Shown: positions 17,633 to 26,684, numbered from the stretch's first letter. The stretch is 64,000 nt of DNA from an uncultured Bacteroidales bacterium (GCA_944326315.1 CALVDP010000002.1:23710-87709); one strand, 5' to 3'. Numbers and translations are program-made. Notes: a model not told the origin generated them from the sequence alone.

Positions 17633-18572
17633 ATGAAACTTTTCGAGTTCGAGAGGCACTTCCCAGACGAGGAGAGCTGCCGCAACAGATTCCGTGATTT
17701 AAGGCTTAAACAAGGTGTCGTATGCCCCAAATGCGGTTGCACGCACCATTACTGGAAATCCGACAAGGGCATGTTCCAGTGCAAGGAGTGCGGACACCGC
17801 CAGAGCCTGCGATATGGGACGGTCATGCAGGGGTCGAAACTGCCTTTCCGCTATTGGTTCATAGCCATGCACCTGCTCACAGCCACGAAACATACATTCT
17901 CTGCCGCTGAACTCCAGAGACAGTTGGGTCATAACCGATATCAGCCTATCTGGGAGATGGTGCATAAGATTCGCTCCGTTATGGGTCAGAGGGACAGCGA
18001 ATACATGCTGACCTATTCCGTGGAACTTGACGAGGGATTCTTTACTGTCGGCACTCCGAGAAAGGAGGAGAAAATGGTGCAAGGGTCGAAAGAGAGGAAA
18101 GCCACCGTCCTTGTCATGGCAGAGAGCATCGAGGTTGAAAAACCAAAGCCGAACATGAAGAAAAAGAAGGTCGGACACCTGAAGATGATAGTAATTCCCG
18201 ACACGAAGAAATCCACGATTACAGAAAAGGCGGTCGATATTATCCCATAAGGATGCACTTGTCAGCATGGATGCCAGTCATTCACATTCAGACATAGAGA
18301 AACTATACAAGTCAGACTGTCGGAAATCAATCACGCAGGAGGATATAGATAACTTCCTTCCGTGGGTGCATACGACACTATCGAACGCCAAGTCGCTGCT
18401 ACTGGACACCTATCATGGTATAAAGAGGGAATATCTCCAGGAATACCTGAACGAGTTCTGCTACAAGTTCAACAGACGGTACTTCGGAGAAGACCTTTTT
18501 GACCGTTTATTGATGGTTAGCGCGGGGTACAGGACGGAGTTTCAGCACCGGACTTACAGGAAAGAGGCATAA
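17633..18572 (+). pseudogene. IS1595/ISXO2-family transposase, frameshifted
   Basis: Two adjacent frames together give one full ISXO2-type DDE transposase of about 312 residues. The first part (17633-18250) has the N-terminal zinc finger (CPKCGCTHHYW and CKECGHRQSLRYGT), the family's LPFRYWF and LDEGFF, where the first catalytic aspartate lies, and ends KKSTITEKAVDIIP then stop. The second part (from about 18249, ATG at 18267, to 18572) continues KDALVSMDASHSHSDIEKLY, HTTLSNAKSLLLDTYHGIKREYLQEYLNEFCYKFNRR with the second aspartate and the glutamate. One extra base, most simply in the CCC run at 18244-18246, explains the break. I see no clear slippery site, so loss of function, or a sequencing error, is likelier than programmed shifting. 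Confidence 0.85.
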
Positions 18573-18609
18573 TGTTTAGTGCCAACTAACAAAGTTACAC
18601 TGCAAAGAT

Positions 18610-18650
18610 AACAACCCCAGACGATATTGAGAATGTTCTGGGTTGTTTTT
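18610..18650 (+). terminator. Terminator after the transposase
   Basis: Arms AACAACCC(C)AGA (18610-18621) and TCTGGGTTGTT (18637-18647) with one bulged C, followed by T residues. It lies between the convergent transposase and DUF2335 genes. Confidence 0.7.
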
Positions 18651-18668
18651 ACTCATATAAATGTTGGA

Positions 18669-19151
18669 TTATTGTTTCTTTACACTCTTTTCATGTAAAT
18701 CTTTCTTTATTTGTATTTTGCCATTGATAAATAGTGCAATGATTACAACAACGGTTCCTGTTGCGAATATACCGGCAAAAGTCTTCATATCTAACAGTGC
18801 AAATATAAGCGACAGTATTATTCCGAGAATGAAGACTACAAATCCAAAAATTTGCCCTCTTCTATTTATCTTCAGATGATTGTCTATATTTTTTGTTTCA
18901 AGAACTATTCTATGCTCCTGCTGTTTTTCAGCCATTTTAAGTATGCGGTCCGCACTTCCGGGAAGAACAGCCTCATATTCCCTGATTATTTTAGGATGCG
19001 GTACCGGACCTTCATAATATTCTTGACAAATAATGGATAACGCCCGAGTTGCAACATCTTTTTTATCTTCAGGTACTACATTAAGCAATGTGTCTATTGC
19101 ATCTTGGGTAGAGTTTTCCAAAGGTTTTGCTACTTCTTCCGTCTTTTTCAT
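18669..19151 (-). CDS. DUF2335 family membrane protein (transposon cargo)
   Basis: A 160-residue protein matching the DUF2335 family of predicted membrane proteins. The soluble N-terminal half is mostly helical and holds the family core GPVPHPKIIREYEAVLPGSADRILKMAEKQQEHRIVLE. Two membrane spans follow (GQIFGFVVFILGIILSLIFALL and FAGIFATGTVVVIIALFI), then a lysine-rich tail. The gene starts 2 bases after the small-membrane-protein gene and shares its promoter. Codon use is AT-rich, unlike the host genes around the element. The function of the family is unknown to me; the layout of a soluble domain plus two spans would suit a membrane-acting effector, which is only speculation. Confidence 0.75.
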   Translation of the reverse strand: MKKTEEVAKPLENSTQDAIDTLLNVVPEDKKDVATRALSIICQEYYEGPVPHPKIIREYEAVLPGSADRILKMAEKQQEHRIVLETKNIDNHLKINRRGQIFGFVVFILGIILSLIFALLDMKTFAGIFATGTVVVIIALFINGKIQIKKDLHEKSVKKQ

Positions 19152-19153
19152 GG

Positions 19154-19360
19154 CTATATTTTGAATGATTCTATAGCTTTTTTCATGTCTCGCCCTATAA
19201 CGCCAAAATCAGACTCCATTGCTATTCGATCTGCCTCGTAGGATGAATCAGAATAATTGAAAGTAAAATATGACGAAAATATACTCAATATACTACCAGC
19301 CCCAATCCAAAATGAAGATTTGGAGAAAAGGAAGTCTGTCCGATAATAAGAACGTTTCAT
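19154..19360 (-). CDS. Small 68-residue protein with a membrane segment (transposon cargo)
   Basis: Begins MKRSYYRTDFLFSKSSFWIGAGSILSIFSSYFTF, giving one hydrophobic segment at about residues 15-34, and ends in a charged helix (DRIAMESDFGVIGRDMKKAIESFKI). The frame is open upstream to 19447, but a perfect promoter lies at 19396-19426, so the ATG at 19360 is the right start. It is translated just ahead of the DUF2335 gene, 2 bases apart, and is likely its partner. I recognise no family. Confidence 0.6.
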   Translation of the reverse strand: MKRSYYRTDFLFSKSSFWIGAGSILSIFSSYFTFNYSDSSYEADRIAMESDFGVIGRDMKKAIESFKI

Positions 19361-19395
19361 GATGCTTTTATTACAACTAAAGTTGTTTTGTACCA

Positions 19396-19426
19396 CAAAT
19401 ATAATCACAAAAACCGAATAAGCAAA
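19396..19426 (-). promoter_or_regulatory. Promoter of the two-gene DUF2335 cargo operon
   Basis: On the minus strand TTTG (19423-19426), 19 bases, TATATTTG (19396-19403): an exact Bacteroidota promoter about 36 bases before the 19360 ATG. It shows the cargo carries its own expression signal. Confidence 0.75.
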
Positions 19427-19475
19427 TGCTGTTCCATAACATAACATCCTTGCAATAAGGTCAAAACGAGCCCCA

Positions 19476-19503
19476 AACGGGCGACTCGCAAGAATCGCCC
19501 GTT
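19476..19503 (-). terminator. Hairpin between cargo genes
   Basis: Arms AACGGGCGA and TCGCCCGTT, 9 bp. It lies downstream of the zinc-ribbon gene and upstream of the 19396 promoter, so it probably ends the first cargo transcript. The T-run is short. Confidence 0.5.
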
Positions 19504-19538
19504 ATCATTTTATGTATTTCTTTTCTTCAAAAAGTAAT

Positions 19539-19883
19539 TTAACTGCACATACTTATGATGAATAAAACTATAAACATAATTACGATATATATAGCCCCTA
19601 AAATAATTTTAGTCTTTAAGTTTTCATAATCTTGTTGTTCCTTTTTCTTTATCTGAGCATCACTTACAGGACTTGTTCTTAATTCCCCTGGTTTTAATTC
19701 CCTTCCGCACTTCAAACAAGTGATTTTAACTTTACCGCTTCCAATAAATCCTGCCAATAAGCCAATTCCCCCAGTAAGAACAGCGCCCGTTAATGCTTTA
19801 CCAGCACCAAACCCTTTCTTATTGGCGGTTAATTGAGAACTGCCGCAATATGGACAATATAACTTATCACTATGCTCTTCCAT
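19539..19883 (-). CDS. Zinc-ribbon membrane protein (transposon cargo)
   Basis: A 114-residue protein. Two cysteine pairs (LYCPYCGSSQ at about residue 9 and CLKCGREL at about 56) form a split zinc ribbon around a glycine-rich hydrophobic stretch (GFGAGKALTGAVLTGGIGLLAGFIGSGK) of the glycine-zipper type. A charged linker (DAQIKKKEQQDYENLKTK) leads to one C-terminal membrane span (IILGAIYIVIMFIVLFIISM). Similar ribbon-glycine-zipper proteins are common in mobile regions, with unknown roles. It starts 62 bases after the DUF4468 gene and may be co-transcribed with it. Base composition is AT-rich as in the other cargo genes. Confidence 0.7.
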   Translation of the reverse strand: MEEHSDKLYCPYCGSSQLTANKKGFGAGKALTGAVLTGGIGLLAGFIGSGKVKITCLKCGRELKPGELRTSPVSDAQIKKKEQQDYENLKTKIILGAIYIVIMFIVLFIISMCS

Positions 19884-19945
19884 AACTTACTTCTTAAGCA
19901 GTACGATGATTAATAAATAGTCTTTAGACATTCGATTATATCAGA

Positions 19946-20512
19946 TCACCAATCTTCCTCATTGCTACCAGAAAATATCCCATTACGTAGTCTGGATATG
20001 TAATCTTCAAAGAAAGTCTCTATTGAAAACAATGCAGTTTCATTTATGACTTTCCCTTTTTTGTTGAACACCCCGTTCTTAAAATAACCAAGACCTACAA
20101 TATAAAACTCGCTATAATTATATGGCGCGTTGTTCGGATTATCCATAGATACAATATATGGAGCATTTATTCGCATTCTTTCTTCCCTTATTTGTATTGA
20201 AATTGTATATTTTATATCATAAAATGACTTCCTGTCGGTTTGAATAGCATTTTCACCTAATCCATTGATTGTAATTAAATTATTACCAGATAGGCTTAAT
20301 ACAACATCGGGATTCACATAGATTGAATAAAGATACGATACTGTGGCATTAAAGATTTCCTGCTGGCTTTTTCCGGGAAACTCATAAACGACATAATTTT
20401 TCCCCGGAGTTTTAGGATTAACAAACCCATCAGGAGTCAATAAGAATTGCGCTTCTAAAGGCATGGTACACAACATCAGCATAGATGTTATAAATAATAA
20501 TCTCTTTACCAT
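19946..20512 (-). CDS. Secreted DUF4468-type protein (transposon cargo)
   Basis: A 188-residue protein with a clear signal peptide (MVKRLLFITSMLMLCTMPLEAQ) and a body resembling the DUF4468 family with a TBP-like fold: GKNYVVYEFPGKSQQEIFNATVSYLYSIY, an IQTDRKSFYDIKYTISIQIREERMRI strand region and a C-terminal helix (FSIETFFEDYISRLRN). It is probably periplasmic. The ATG at 20512 was chosen because the frame before it codes for no signal and crosses a -7 promoter box (minus-strand TATATTTG, 20626-20633). Function unknown. Confidence 0.65.
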   Translation of the reverse strand: MVKRLLFITSMLMLCTMPLEAQFLLTPDGFVNPKTPGKNYVVYEFPGKSQQEIFNATVSYLYSIYVNPDVVLSLSGNNLITINGLGENAIQTDRKSFYDIKYTISIQIREERMRINAPYIVSMDNPNNAPYNYSEFYIVGLGYFKNGVFNKKGKVINETALFSIETFFEDYISRLRNGIFSGSNEEDW

Positions 20513-20800
20513 AATTCTATAGATTTGGTTTAACGTTCGTGCCTGTAAATGGCAACCGCTAACCAAACAGAGAAAGCGTGGATAAATTTGTTGTTGAGAG
20601 GTACGACCAAGCACCCATACAGACACAAATATACCCACGCTATAACGTGAGCATTTTGTCTATTGTGCTGTCTGTAAGAATAAATTGGTCGTTTTCTCAA
20701 CAAGACAATAGCCCAAATGCCATCTTATTGCAAAGTTCCGGAGCATTTCTCCGCTCCGATATGGCAAAGGTAGAAATAATTCGCCATTTGACAAATGAGC

Positions 20801-20833
20801 ATTGTAAGAATTGGAGGAAAATGTTTATCTTTG
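20801..20833 (+). promoter_or_regulatory. Possible outward-facing promoter at the transposon end
   Basis: ATTG (20801-20804), 21 bases, then TATCTTTG (20826-20833). One mismatch from TTTG in the -33 box. It points out of the element toward gapA. Confidence 0.4.
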
Positions 20834-20879
20834 CTGAACTCAAAGTAAAGGGCGCGTGAGCGTCCGAATGAATGCAATC

Positions 20880-20901
20880 GAGGGAGGTCTTTGCCTCCCT
20901 C
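20880..20901 (+). terminator. Hairpin near the transposon right end
   Basis: Perfect 8-bp arms GAGGGAGG and CCTCCCTC around TCTTTG, without a strong T-run. It would separate the outward promoter from gapA. Confidence 0.4.
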
Positions 20902-20909
20902 TCTCATTT

Positions 20910-20939
20910 ACCCTTTGGGTATTATTGCGGATAATCATT
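20910..20939. repeat. Right terminal inverted repeat of the transposon
   Basis: Ends GCGGATAATCATT, the exact complement of the left end over 13 bases, with GGGTA further in matching TACCC of the left end. Confidence 0.85.
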
Positions 20940-20989
20940 GTTTTTTCTAAAAATTGGAGTCGGACTCTATGAATCTTCGTATTTTTTCT

Positions 20990-20997
20990 TAATTTTG
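20990..20997 (+). promoter_or_regulatory. gapA -7 box
   Basis: TAATTTTG, 78 bases before the gapA ATG; no clear TTTG at -33. The leader contains a short hairpin (CTTGC/GCAAG, about 21013-21030). Confidence 0.45.
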
Positions 20998-21063
20998 CAA
21001 AGATTTTCAAGACTTGCTTTTATCAGGCAAGAATCTTGATTTAATTTGGAAGTTTTACTTTAA

Positions 21064-22074
<1,011 letters not shown>

Positions 22075-22102
22075 TTGCGGCGAAAGCCTGACAATATGAA
22101 GG

Positions 22103-22138
22103 GGGCTGTGTCAAAGAGATTTTGACGCAGCCCTTTTT
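22103..22138 (+). terminator. gapA terminator
   Basis: Arms GGGCTGTGTCAAA and TTTGACGCAGCCC (13 bp with one G:U pair), loop GAGAT, then five T residues. A textbook intrinsic terminator. Confidence 0.9.
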
Positions 22139-22233
22139 CATGTACGTCAGAATGACAAATCGAGAGCGAAGCCGGGCTTGTTCAGATTCTGCCGGGAAGC
22201 GAATATCCGGTATTATTGATTACCTTTGCAGCC

Positions 22234-23790
22234 ATGAAGAAAATTACATTCAGGAAAAGGAAGGTGGAGGATGTCGCCCTTAATGAGGCCAGACAGCGCA
22301 TATCGTCCACAATAGATAGAGAAGAGAGACGGCGCAGACCCTCATGGCAGGTGTCGACAGTGCCGTTTGTGGTATTGGTCGCAGTACTGGTAGGCGTGAT
22401 ACGGATTTTCGGAGAGGATTCGCTTGCCGGTGGCAGCCAGGTATCCCTGCTGCTTGCATCGGCGGTAGCTGTTGCGATAGCAATGGGCTGTTACGGCATC
22501 AAGTGGCAGGAAATCGAGGATGCAGTGCTGGACAACATCAGGTCAATAGGGTCGGCGATACTTATTCTGCTCCTTATCGGTGCGATTGCAGGTACCTGGA
22601 TGGTAAGCGGCGTGGTACCTACTCTGATATGCTATGGGATGAAGGTGATTACACCGGGAATTTTCCTTGCCGCTGCATGTCTCATCAGCGCTTTGGTGTC
22701 TGTCATGACCGGAAGCTCATGGACTACGATAGCCACTATCGGCGTGGCTCTTATCGGAATAGGAACGGCACAGGGATTCGATCCGGGCTGGTCCGCCGGG
22801 GCAATCATATCCGGAGCATATTTCGGAGACAAGATATCACCGCTGTCAGACACTACGGTGCTTGCTTCCTCTTCATCCGGAACACCGCTTTTCACGCATA
22901 TCAGATACATGCTGGTGACGACCGTGCCCTCACTGCTGATCGCCGTGACAGTCTTCCTTGTCGCGAGTCTTGTCCATTCTTCATCGGAAGCAGCCAGACC
23001 TGAGGAATTCTCGGGTATTCTCAGGGAAACATTCAACATATCTCCGTGGCTTCTGTCGGTGCCTGTAATCACAGGAGTGCTGATAGCGAAGAAGGTGCCT
23101 GCATTGCTTACACTTTTCCTAGCAGCCGTGCTTGCCGGGCTTACGGCTCTTATCGCCCAGCCGCAAATTATCCGGGAGGTTGCTTCCGGCATTTCCGGGG
23201 ATTTTGCAGGCGGACTGTCTTTCCATGACGGTTTCAAGGGACTGATGATGTCATGCTACGGACAGACTTCAATCTCCACAGGCAACCAGGCTATAGATTC
23301 CCTTATCTCGACACGGGGCATGACAGGAATGCTCGATACCATTTTCCTCATAATATGTTCCGTGACATTCGGAGGCGTGCTTACCGGCAGCGGGATGCTC
23401 CAGAGCCTTACAGACGTGCTTACAAGACGTATATCAGGCAGGCTGGGCATAGTGTCGTCGACTGTAGGGACTGGGCTGTTCTGCAATATGACCACAGGAG
23501 ACCAGTATCTATCCATCATTCTGACAAGCAGCCTGTACAAGAGACTTTACGAACGCAAGGGATATGAGCGCAGGTTGCTGAGCCGTTCTGTCGAGGATTC
23601 TGCGACGGTAACATCTGTGCTTGTCCCGTGGAACTCATGCGGCATGACCCAGTCGACGGTCCTGAAGGTACCTACTGTAGACTATCTTCCGTATTGCCTT
23701 TTCAATATTATATCTCCGCTGATGTCCATAGCTGTCGCTGCAATCGGATACAGAATTTACAGGCAGAAGCCTGAAGAGGATTCCATGTAG
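22234..23790 (+). CDS. nhaC: Na+/H+ antiporter NhaC family
   Basis: Inner-membrane antiporter of 518 residues with about eleven membrane spans. NhaC-type motifs include MTGSSWTTIATIGVALIGIG, GAYFGDKISPLSDTTVLASS, TSISTGNQAIDSL and a second SSTVGTGLFCNMTTGDQYLSI region. The first 40 residues are charged and probably cytoplasmic. The ATG at 22234 is preferred to the TTG at 22216. A -7-like box TACCTTTG (22221-22228) is only 5 bases before this ATG, so either the mRNA is nearly leaderless or the box is accidental. The gene stands alone between gapA and rubrerythrin. Confidence 0.88.
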   Translation: MKKITFRKRKVEDVALNEARQRISSTIDREERRRRPSWQVSTVPFVVLVAVLVGVIRIFGEDSLAGGSQVSLLLASAVAVAIAMGCYGIKWQEIEDAVLDNIRSIGSAILILLLIGAIAGTWMVSGVVPTLICYGMKVITPGIFLAAACLISALVSVMTGSSWTTIATIGVALIGIGTAQGFDPGWSAGAIISGAYFGDKISPLSDTTVLASSSSGTPLFTHIRYMLVTTVPSLLIAVTVFLVASLVHSSSEAARPEEFSGILRETFNISPWLLSVPVITGVLIAKKVPALLTLFLAAVLAGLTALIAQPQIIREVASGISGDFAGGLSFHDGFKGLMMSCYGQTSISTGNQAIDSLISTRGMTGMLDTIFLIICSVTFGGVLTGSGMLQSLTDVLTRRISGRLGIVSSTVGTGLFCNMTTGDQYLSIILTSSLYKRLYERKGYERRLLSRSVEDSATVTSVLVPWNSCGMTQSTVLKVPTVDYLPYCLFNIISPLMSIAVAAIGYRIYRQKPEEDSM

Positions 23791-23898
23791 TTTTAGCAGT
23801 ATTTCTGAAGTATTTCGGTAAAAAAGCTTGGAAACATAATAAAAATAGCTAACTTTAGACAGTGAATTAAATTTTAATAATTCTAAATTACGACTATT

Positions 23899-24441
23899 AT
23901 GAAAGATTTGAAAGGAACAAAGACTGAGGCGAATCTCCAGGCTGCATTCGCCGGAGAATCCCAGGCAAGGAACAAATACACTTACTATGCTTCCAAGGCC
24001 AAGAAAGACGGTTATGTGCAGATCGCATCCATATTCGAGGAGACTGCAAACAACGAGAAGGAGCATGCCAAAATCTGGTTCAAGCTTCTTCATGGCGGCG
24101 ATATCCCTTCAACCGATGTGAATCTGCTTGATGCAGCCGAGGGCGAGAACTACGAGTGGACGGATATGTATGCCGGCTTTGCCAAGGAGGCCCGCGAGGA
24201 AGGTTTCACGGAAATAGCCGTGCTTTTCGAGAAAGTGGCTGCCATTGAGAAGATGCATGAAGAGCGTTACCGCAAGCTCCTGGCCAATGTAAAGGACGGC
24301 CTTGTGTTCTCAAAGGATCAGGACATGGTATGGGAATGTTCTAATTGCGGGCATATCGTCATCGGCAAGAAGGCTCCGGAAATGTGCCCTGTCTGCAAGC
24401 ATCCTAAGAGCTATTTCAAGATACATTCCGAGAACTATTGA
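23899..24441 (+). CDS. Rubrerythrin
   Basis: Non-heme iron peroxidase that protects anaerobes from hydrogen peroxide. The 180 residues contain the ferritin-like di-iron domain with the metal ligands in [36 protein letters not shown] and [15 protein letters not shown], followed by a C-terminal rubredoxin-like site with two cysteine pairs (ECSNCGH and [11 protein letters not shown]). A likely promoter CTTG, 19 bases, TAACTTTA lies about 50 bases upstream. A strong terminator follows, shared with the convergent pssA. Confidence 0.95.
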   Translation: MKDLKGTKTEANLQAAFAGESQARNKYTYYASKAKKDGYVQIASIFEETANNEKEHAKIWFKLLHGGDIPSTDVNLLDAAEGENYEWTDMYAGFAKEAREEGFTEIAVLFEKVAAIEKMHEERYRKLLANVKDGLVFSKDQDMVWECSNCGHIVIGKKAPEMCPVCKHPKSYFKIHSENY

Positions 24442-24502
24442 TCTCCGGCTTCCGGAAATGTCCTTCAGCAGGACTGACGGGGCGGATTCCGGATGATACG
24501 AT

Positions 24503-24548
24503 AAAAAGGATGGGATGACCCGCAATCTGGAGTCATCCCATCCTTTTT
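24503..24548. terminator. Bidirectional terminator between rubrerythrin and pssA
   Basis: Perfect 17-bp arms, from AAAAAGGATGGGATGAC at 24503-24519 to its complement at 24532-24548, giving a T-run on both strands. It serves both convergent genes. Confidence 0.9.
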
Positions 24549-24593
24549 AGTATGTTTTCCGACCAGTCCGCGTCTGCATGTCTGGAGCAGACT

Positions 24594-25319
24594 TTACCTT
24601 TTTTGTGTGACGGCATTGATGAGATTCATTATCACATATATGCAGAATGACAGCAGTATGACCATAGACCAGTTGAGCCCGAGAAGTGCTACCAGTACCA
24701 GGCACACGCAAACCACTCCGATGAAGGCAATCCGCATCCTGTAGATCGGGGATTCCGCCTTGACACCTTTCTTCATTTTCATGGAGAACATGGGTATCCG
24801 GCTTACCATAAGGGCGCACATGACTGTTGTCGATATTATGATGAATAGCGGTTTGCCGGGCCATTCGGCCATCATGCTGTCCGGACTGCTGCAGATATAG
24901 TATATGAACGAGCCTGTCAGCATGGCGGAAGCCGGGGTGGCGAGTCCGAGAAAGTTGTCTGACTGGGCTTCGTCGATGTTGAACTTCGCCAGCCTCAGTG
25001 CGGAGAACACTGCAATCAGAAGCGGTACATATCCCCAGAAACCTGACATTCCGGCATTGCGCGCCGCCACATGGAACATGACAGATGGAAGCAGCCCGAA
25101 ACTGACCAGGTCGGCAAGAGAATCAAGCTCTTTCCCGATAGGGGAGTGGGCGTCAAGCATCCTTGCACAGAAACCGTCAAAGAAATCACATACGGCTGCC
25201 GCAAGCATCAGTATGAATGCCAATTCCAGCCTGCCTTCAAAGGCACAGGTCACACCCACGGCCCCGCAAAGGAGGTTCATGGATGTGATAGTGTTAGGAA
25301 TATGTTTGACGATGTCCAT
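24594..25319 (-). CDS. pssA: CDP-diacylglycerol-serine O-phosphatidyltransferase
   Basis: Makes phosphatidylserine from CDP-diacylglycerol and serine in the inner membrane. The 241 residues carry the CDP-alcohol phosphotransferase signature DFFDGFCARMLDAHSPIGKELDSLADLVSFG, with all four aspartates and the glycine-alanine-arginine in place, within about seven membrane spans. The decarboxylase for its product (psd) and the CDP-diacylglycerol synthase (cdsA) are about 20 kb away in the window. It lies 9 bases downstream of the C1 peptidase gene and is probably co-transcribed with it. Confidence 0.93.
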   Translation of the reverse strand: MDIVKHIPNTITSMNLLCGAVGVTCAFEGRLELAFILMLAAAVCDFFDGFCARMLDAHSPIGKELDSLADLVSFGLLPSVMFHVAARNAGMSGFWGYVPLLIAVFSALRLAKFNIDEAQSDNFLGLATPASAMLTGSFIYYICSSPDSMMAEWPGKPLFIIISTTVMCALMVSRIPMFSMKMKKGVKAESPIYRMRIAFIGVVCVCLVLVALLGLNWSMVILLSFCIYVIMNLINAVTQKR

Positions 25320-25328
25320 TACCCGGGA

Positions 25329-26522
25329 TTATTTTATGCCGAGCTTTTTCCTGATATCCTTAGGTATGGCATTCTTGTTCACGACGATATTCAGGGTCTT
25401 GTACCTTACGAATGCGTCAGAAGCATACCAGATACCGTTGTATTTTCCTGCATCTCCCCAGGAATTCTTCACCATGAAATAGTTGGTGCCGTTCTGGTCC
25501 TTGGCGATACCGTAGATCTGCATGCCATGGTCGTCAGTAGTGGTCTTCCTGTCATATCCGTCCTGCCTCATTTCAGGGGTGATGACCTTCTCTGTAGCGT
25601 TTTCCTGACTTACGGCAGACTTTTCTTCAGACTTGCCGATCCATCTTTCCTGGTCAGAGCCGGAGCCTGGCTTCTTGTCCACGTCAGGAACTATTGCCAC
25701 GCCGTTCCTTGAAAATCCAGTCTCGCTGACATCTGATCCCCATGCTATTGTGTATCCGTTTTCAATGGCGTTGTACATGACCTCCATGAACTCGTCAAGC
25801 GGAAGGTTGTAGGAAGAATCCCACCTCCAGTTGTCGCACACCTCAATGATGAACTGAGAGTAGTACGGATGGTGCATGAAAGATGTAAGGGAAACATAGT
25901 CATCCGGGTTAATTCCGAGATAATCCCTGTAGCTTTCAGGTGTGTATGTGACACCGTCCACTTCGAATGTCTCCGGGATCTCTCCAAGGTATGCTGCCAG
26001 TATGCCGTCCAGGCCGTTGACCCAGGCGGTTGTAAGAGTCCTGTTAGGGTTTTCGACGATAGCATCCACATATCCCTTGAGAGCTTCGTCCATCTCGAAA
26101 TGCTCAGGCTTCTCTGTCCCGTAGTTCAGACCCGGCATCGCATCCTGTGGCACGATACCGTAGTCCTTGATCACATGCAGAACATCTCCGAAAGAGCTTC
26201 CTGCGGCGAAGTTCAGATGACCGTCCAGGCGGACATATTTTATTCCCCTGTCATGATAAGACTTGGATACAACGAACATTTCGGAAAGATCCAGGCTGTC
26301 AATCCCTTTCTCTTTCATTATCTCTGATTCAAGGAATGATAGTGCGGAGAAACACCAGCATGTGCCGGAACGGTACTGGTCCTTGATGGATGTTATCGGG
26401 TTTTCCTTCACGACGGTGAATTCATAGCCGGAGCTCTTTTTCGCGGTGGAATCTTTCTTTTCCTGGGCAAGTCCTGACATCACAATCAGGGCCATGGCCG
26501 CTGTCAATACGATTTTCTTCAT
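25329..26522 (-). CDS. Exported C1-family (papain/bleomycin hydrolase-like) aminopeptidase
   Basis: A 397-residue cysteine peptidase with an N-terminal signal peptide (MKKIVLTAAMALIVMSGLAQ). The catalytic cysteine lies in IKDQYRSGTCWCFSALSFLESE, and the histidine and asparagine in TTDDHGMQIYGIAKDQNGTNYFMVKNSWGDAG, as in PepC/bleomycin hydrolases. Residues 100-260 form the usual insert of that subfamily. The export signal and the short C-terminus (KDIRKKLGIK) are typical of the Bacteroidota secreted form. The ATG at 26522 is chosen over one three codons earlier because it opens a standard signal peptide. A minus-strand -7 box TATATTTG lies at 26587-26594. Confidence 0.9.
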   Translation of the reverse strand: MKKIVLTAAMALIVMSGLAQEKKDSTAKKSSGYEFTVVKENPITSIKDQYRSGTCWCFSALSFLESEIMKEKGIDSLDLSEMFVVSKSYHDRGIKYVRLDGHLNFAAGSSFGDVLHVIKDYGIVPQDAMPGLNYGTEKPEHFEMDEALKGYVDAIVENPNRTLTTAWVNGLDGILAAYLGEIPETFEVDGVTYTPESYRDYLGINPDDYVSLTSFMHHPYYSQFIIEVCDNWRWDSSYNLPLDEFMEVMYNAIENGYTIAWGSDVSETGFSRNGVAIVPDVDKKPGSGSDQERWIGKSEEKSAVSQENATEKVITPEMRQDGYDRKTTTDDHGMQIYGIAKDQNGTNYFMVKNSWGDAGKYNGIWYASDAFVRYKTLNIVVNKNAIPKDIRKKLGIK

Positions 26523-26684
26523 TATTGGCAATAAAAATTTTTAATAAAAACTTGTCTGTTCATGCCGTTTGCGGCAAAAAATCTTACAAATATAAAAATA
26601 AATTTTTTATTTCATCCCAGACAACCTGGTGCTGATTGATGGTAAAATGACTATTTTTGCGTAGAAGATAATATATCATCTGGC

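Larger units (their letters stand above)
17518..20947. mobile_element. IS1595-type transposon with cargo genes, including 8-bp target duplications
   Basis: The element runs from 17526 to 20939 (3414 bp). It is flanked by a perfect direct repeat GTTTTTTC at 17518-17525 and 20940-20947, the 8-bp target duplication expected of the IS1595 family. The ends are inverted repeats: 13 identical bases AATGATTATCCGC, then a partly matching stretch containing TACCCA, about 30 bp in all. Inside are a frameshifted IS1595/ISXO2-type transposase on the plus strand and four AT-rich genes on the minus strand (secreted DUF4468, zinc-ribbon membrane protein, small membrane protein, DUF2335). It sits between the divergent surE and gapA genes and did not disrupt either. 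IS1595-family elements with passenger genes are known; this cargo set is not one I recognise. Confidence 0.88.

Noticed and set aside
18573-18612. A second set of IS ends close to the transposase (AGTTGG near 17577 and CCAACT near 18586)
   Set aside because: Only about 6-7 bases match and no target duplication is seen, whereas the outer ends at 17526 and 20939 have 13 identical bases and a perfect 8-bp duplication.
20578-20859. 93-codon plus-strand frame at the transposon right end
   Set aside because: It crosses promoter boxes on both strands, has no ribosome site or family likeness, and lies in the terminal region of the element.
22141-22200. GAGAGCGAAGCCG-like stretch after gapA as another copy of the promoter repeat
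   Set aside because: The match to the repeat is short and out of order, and the GCGCCTC and ATATTTG parts are missing.
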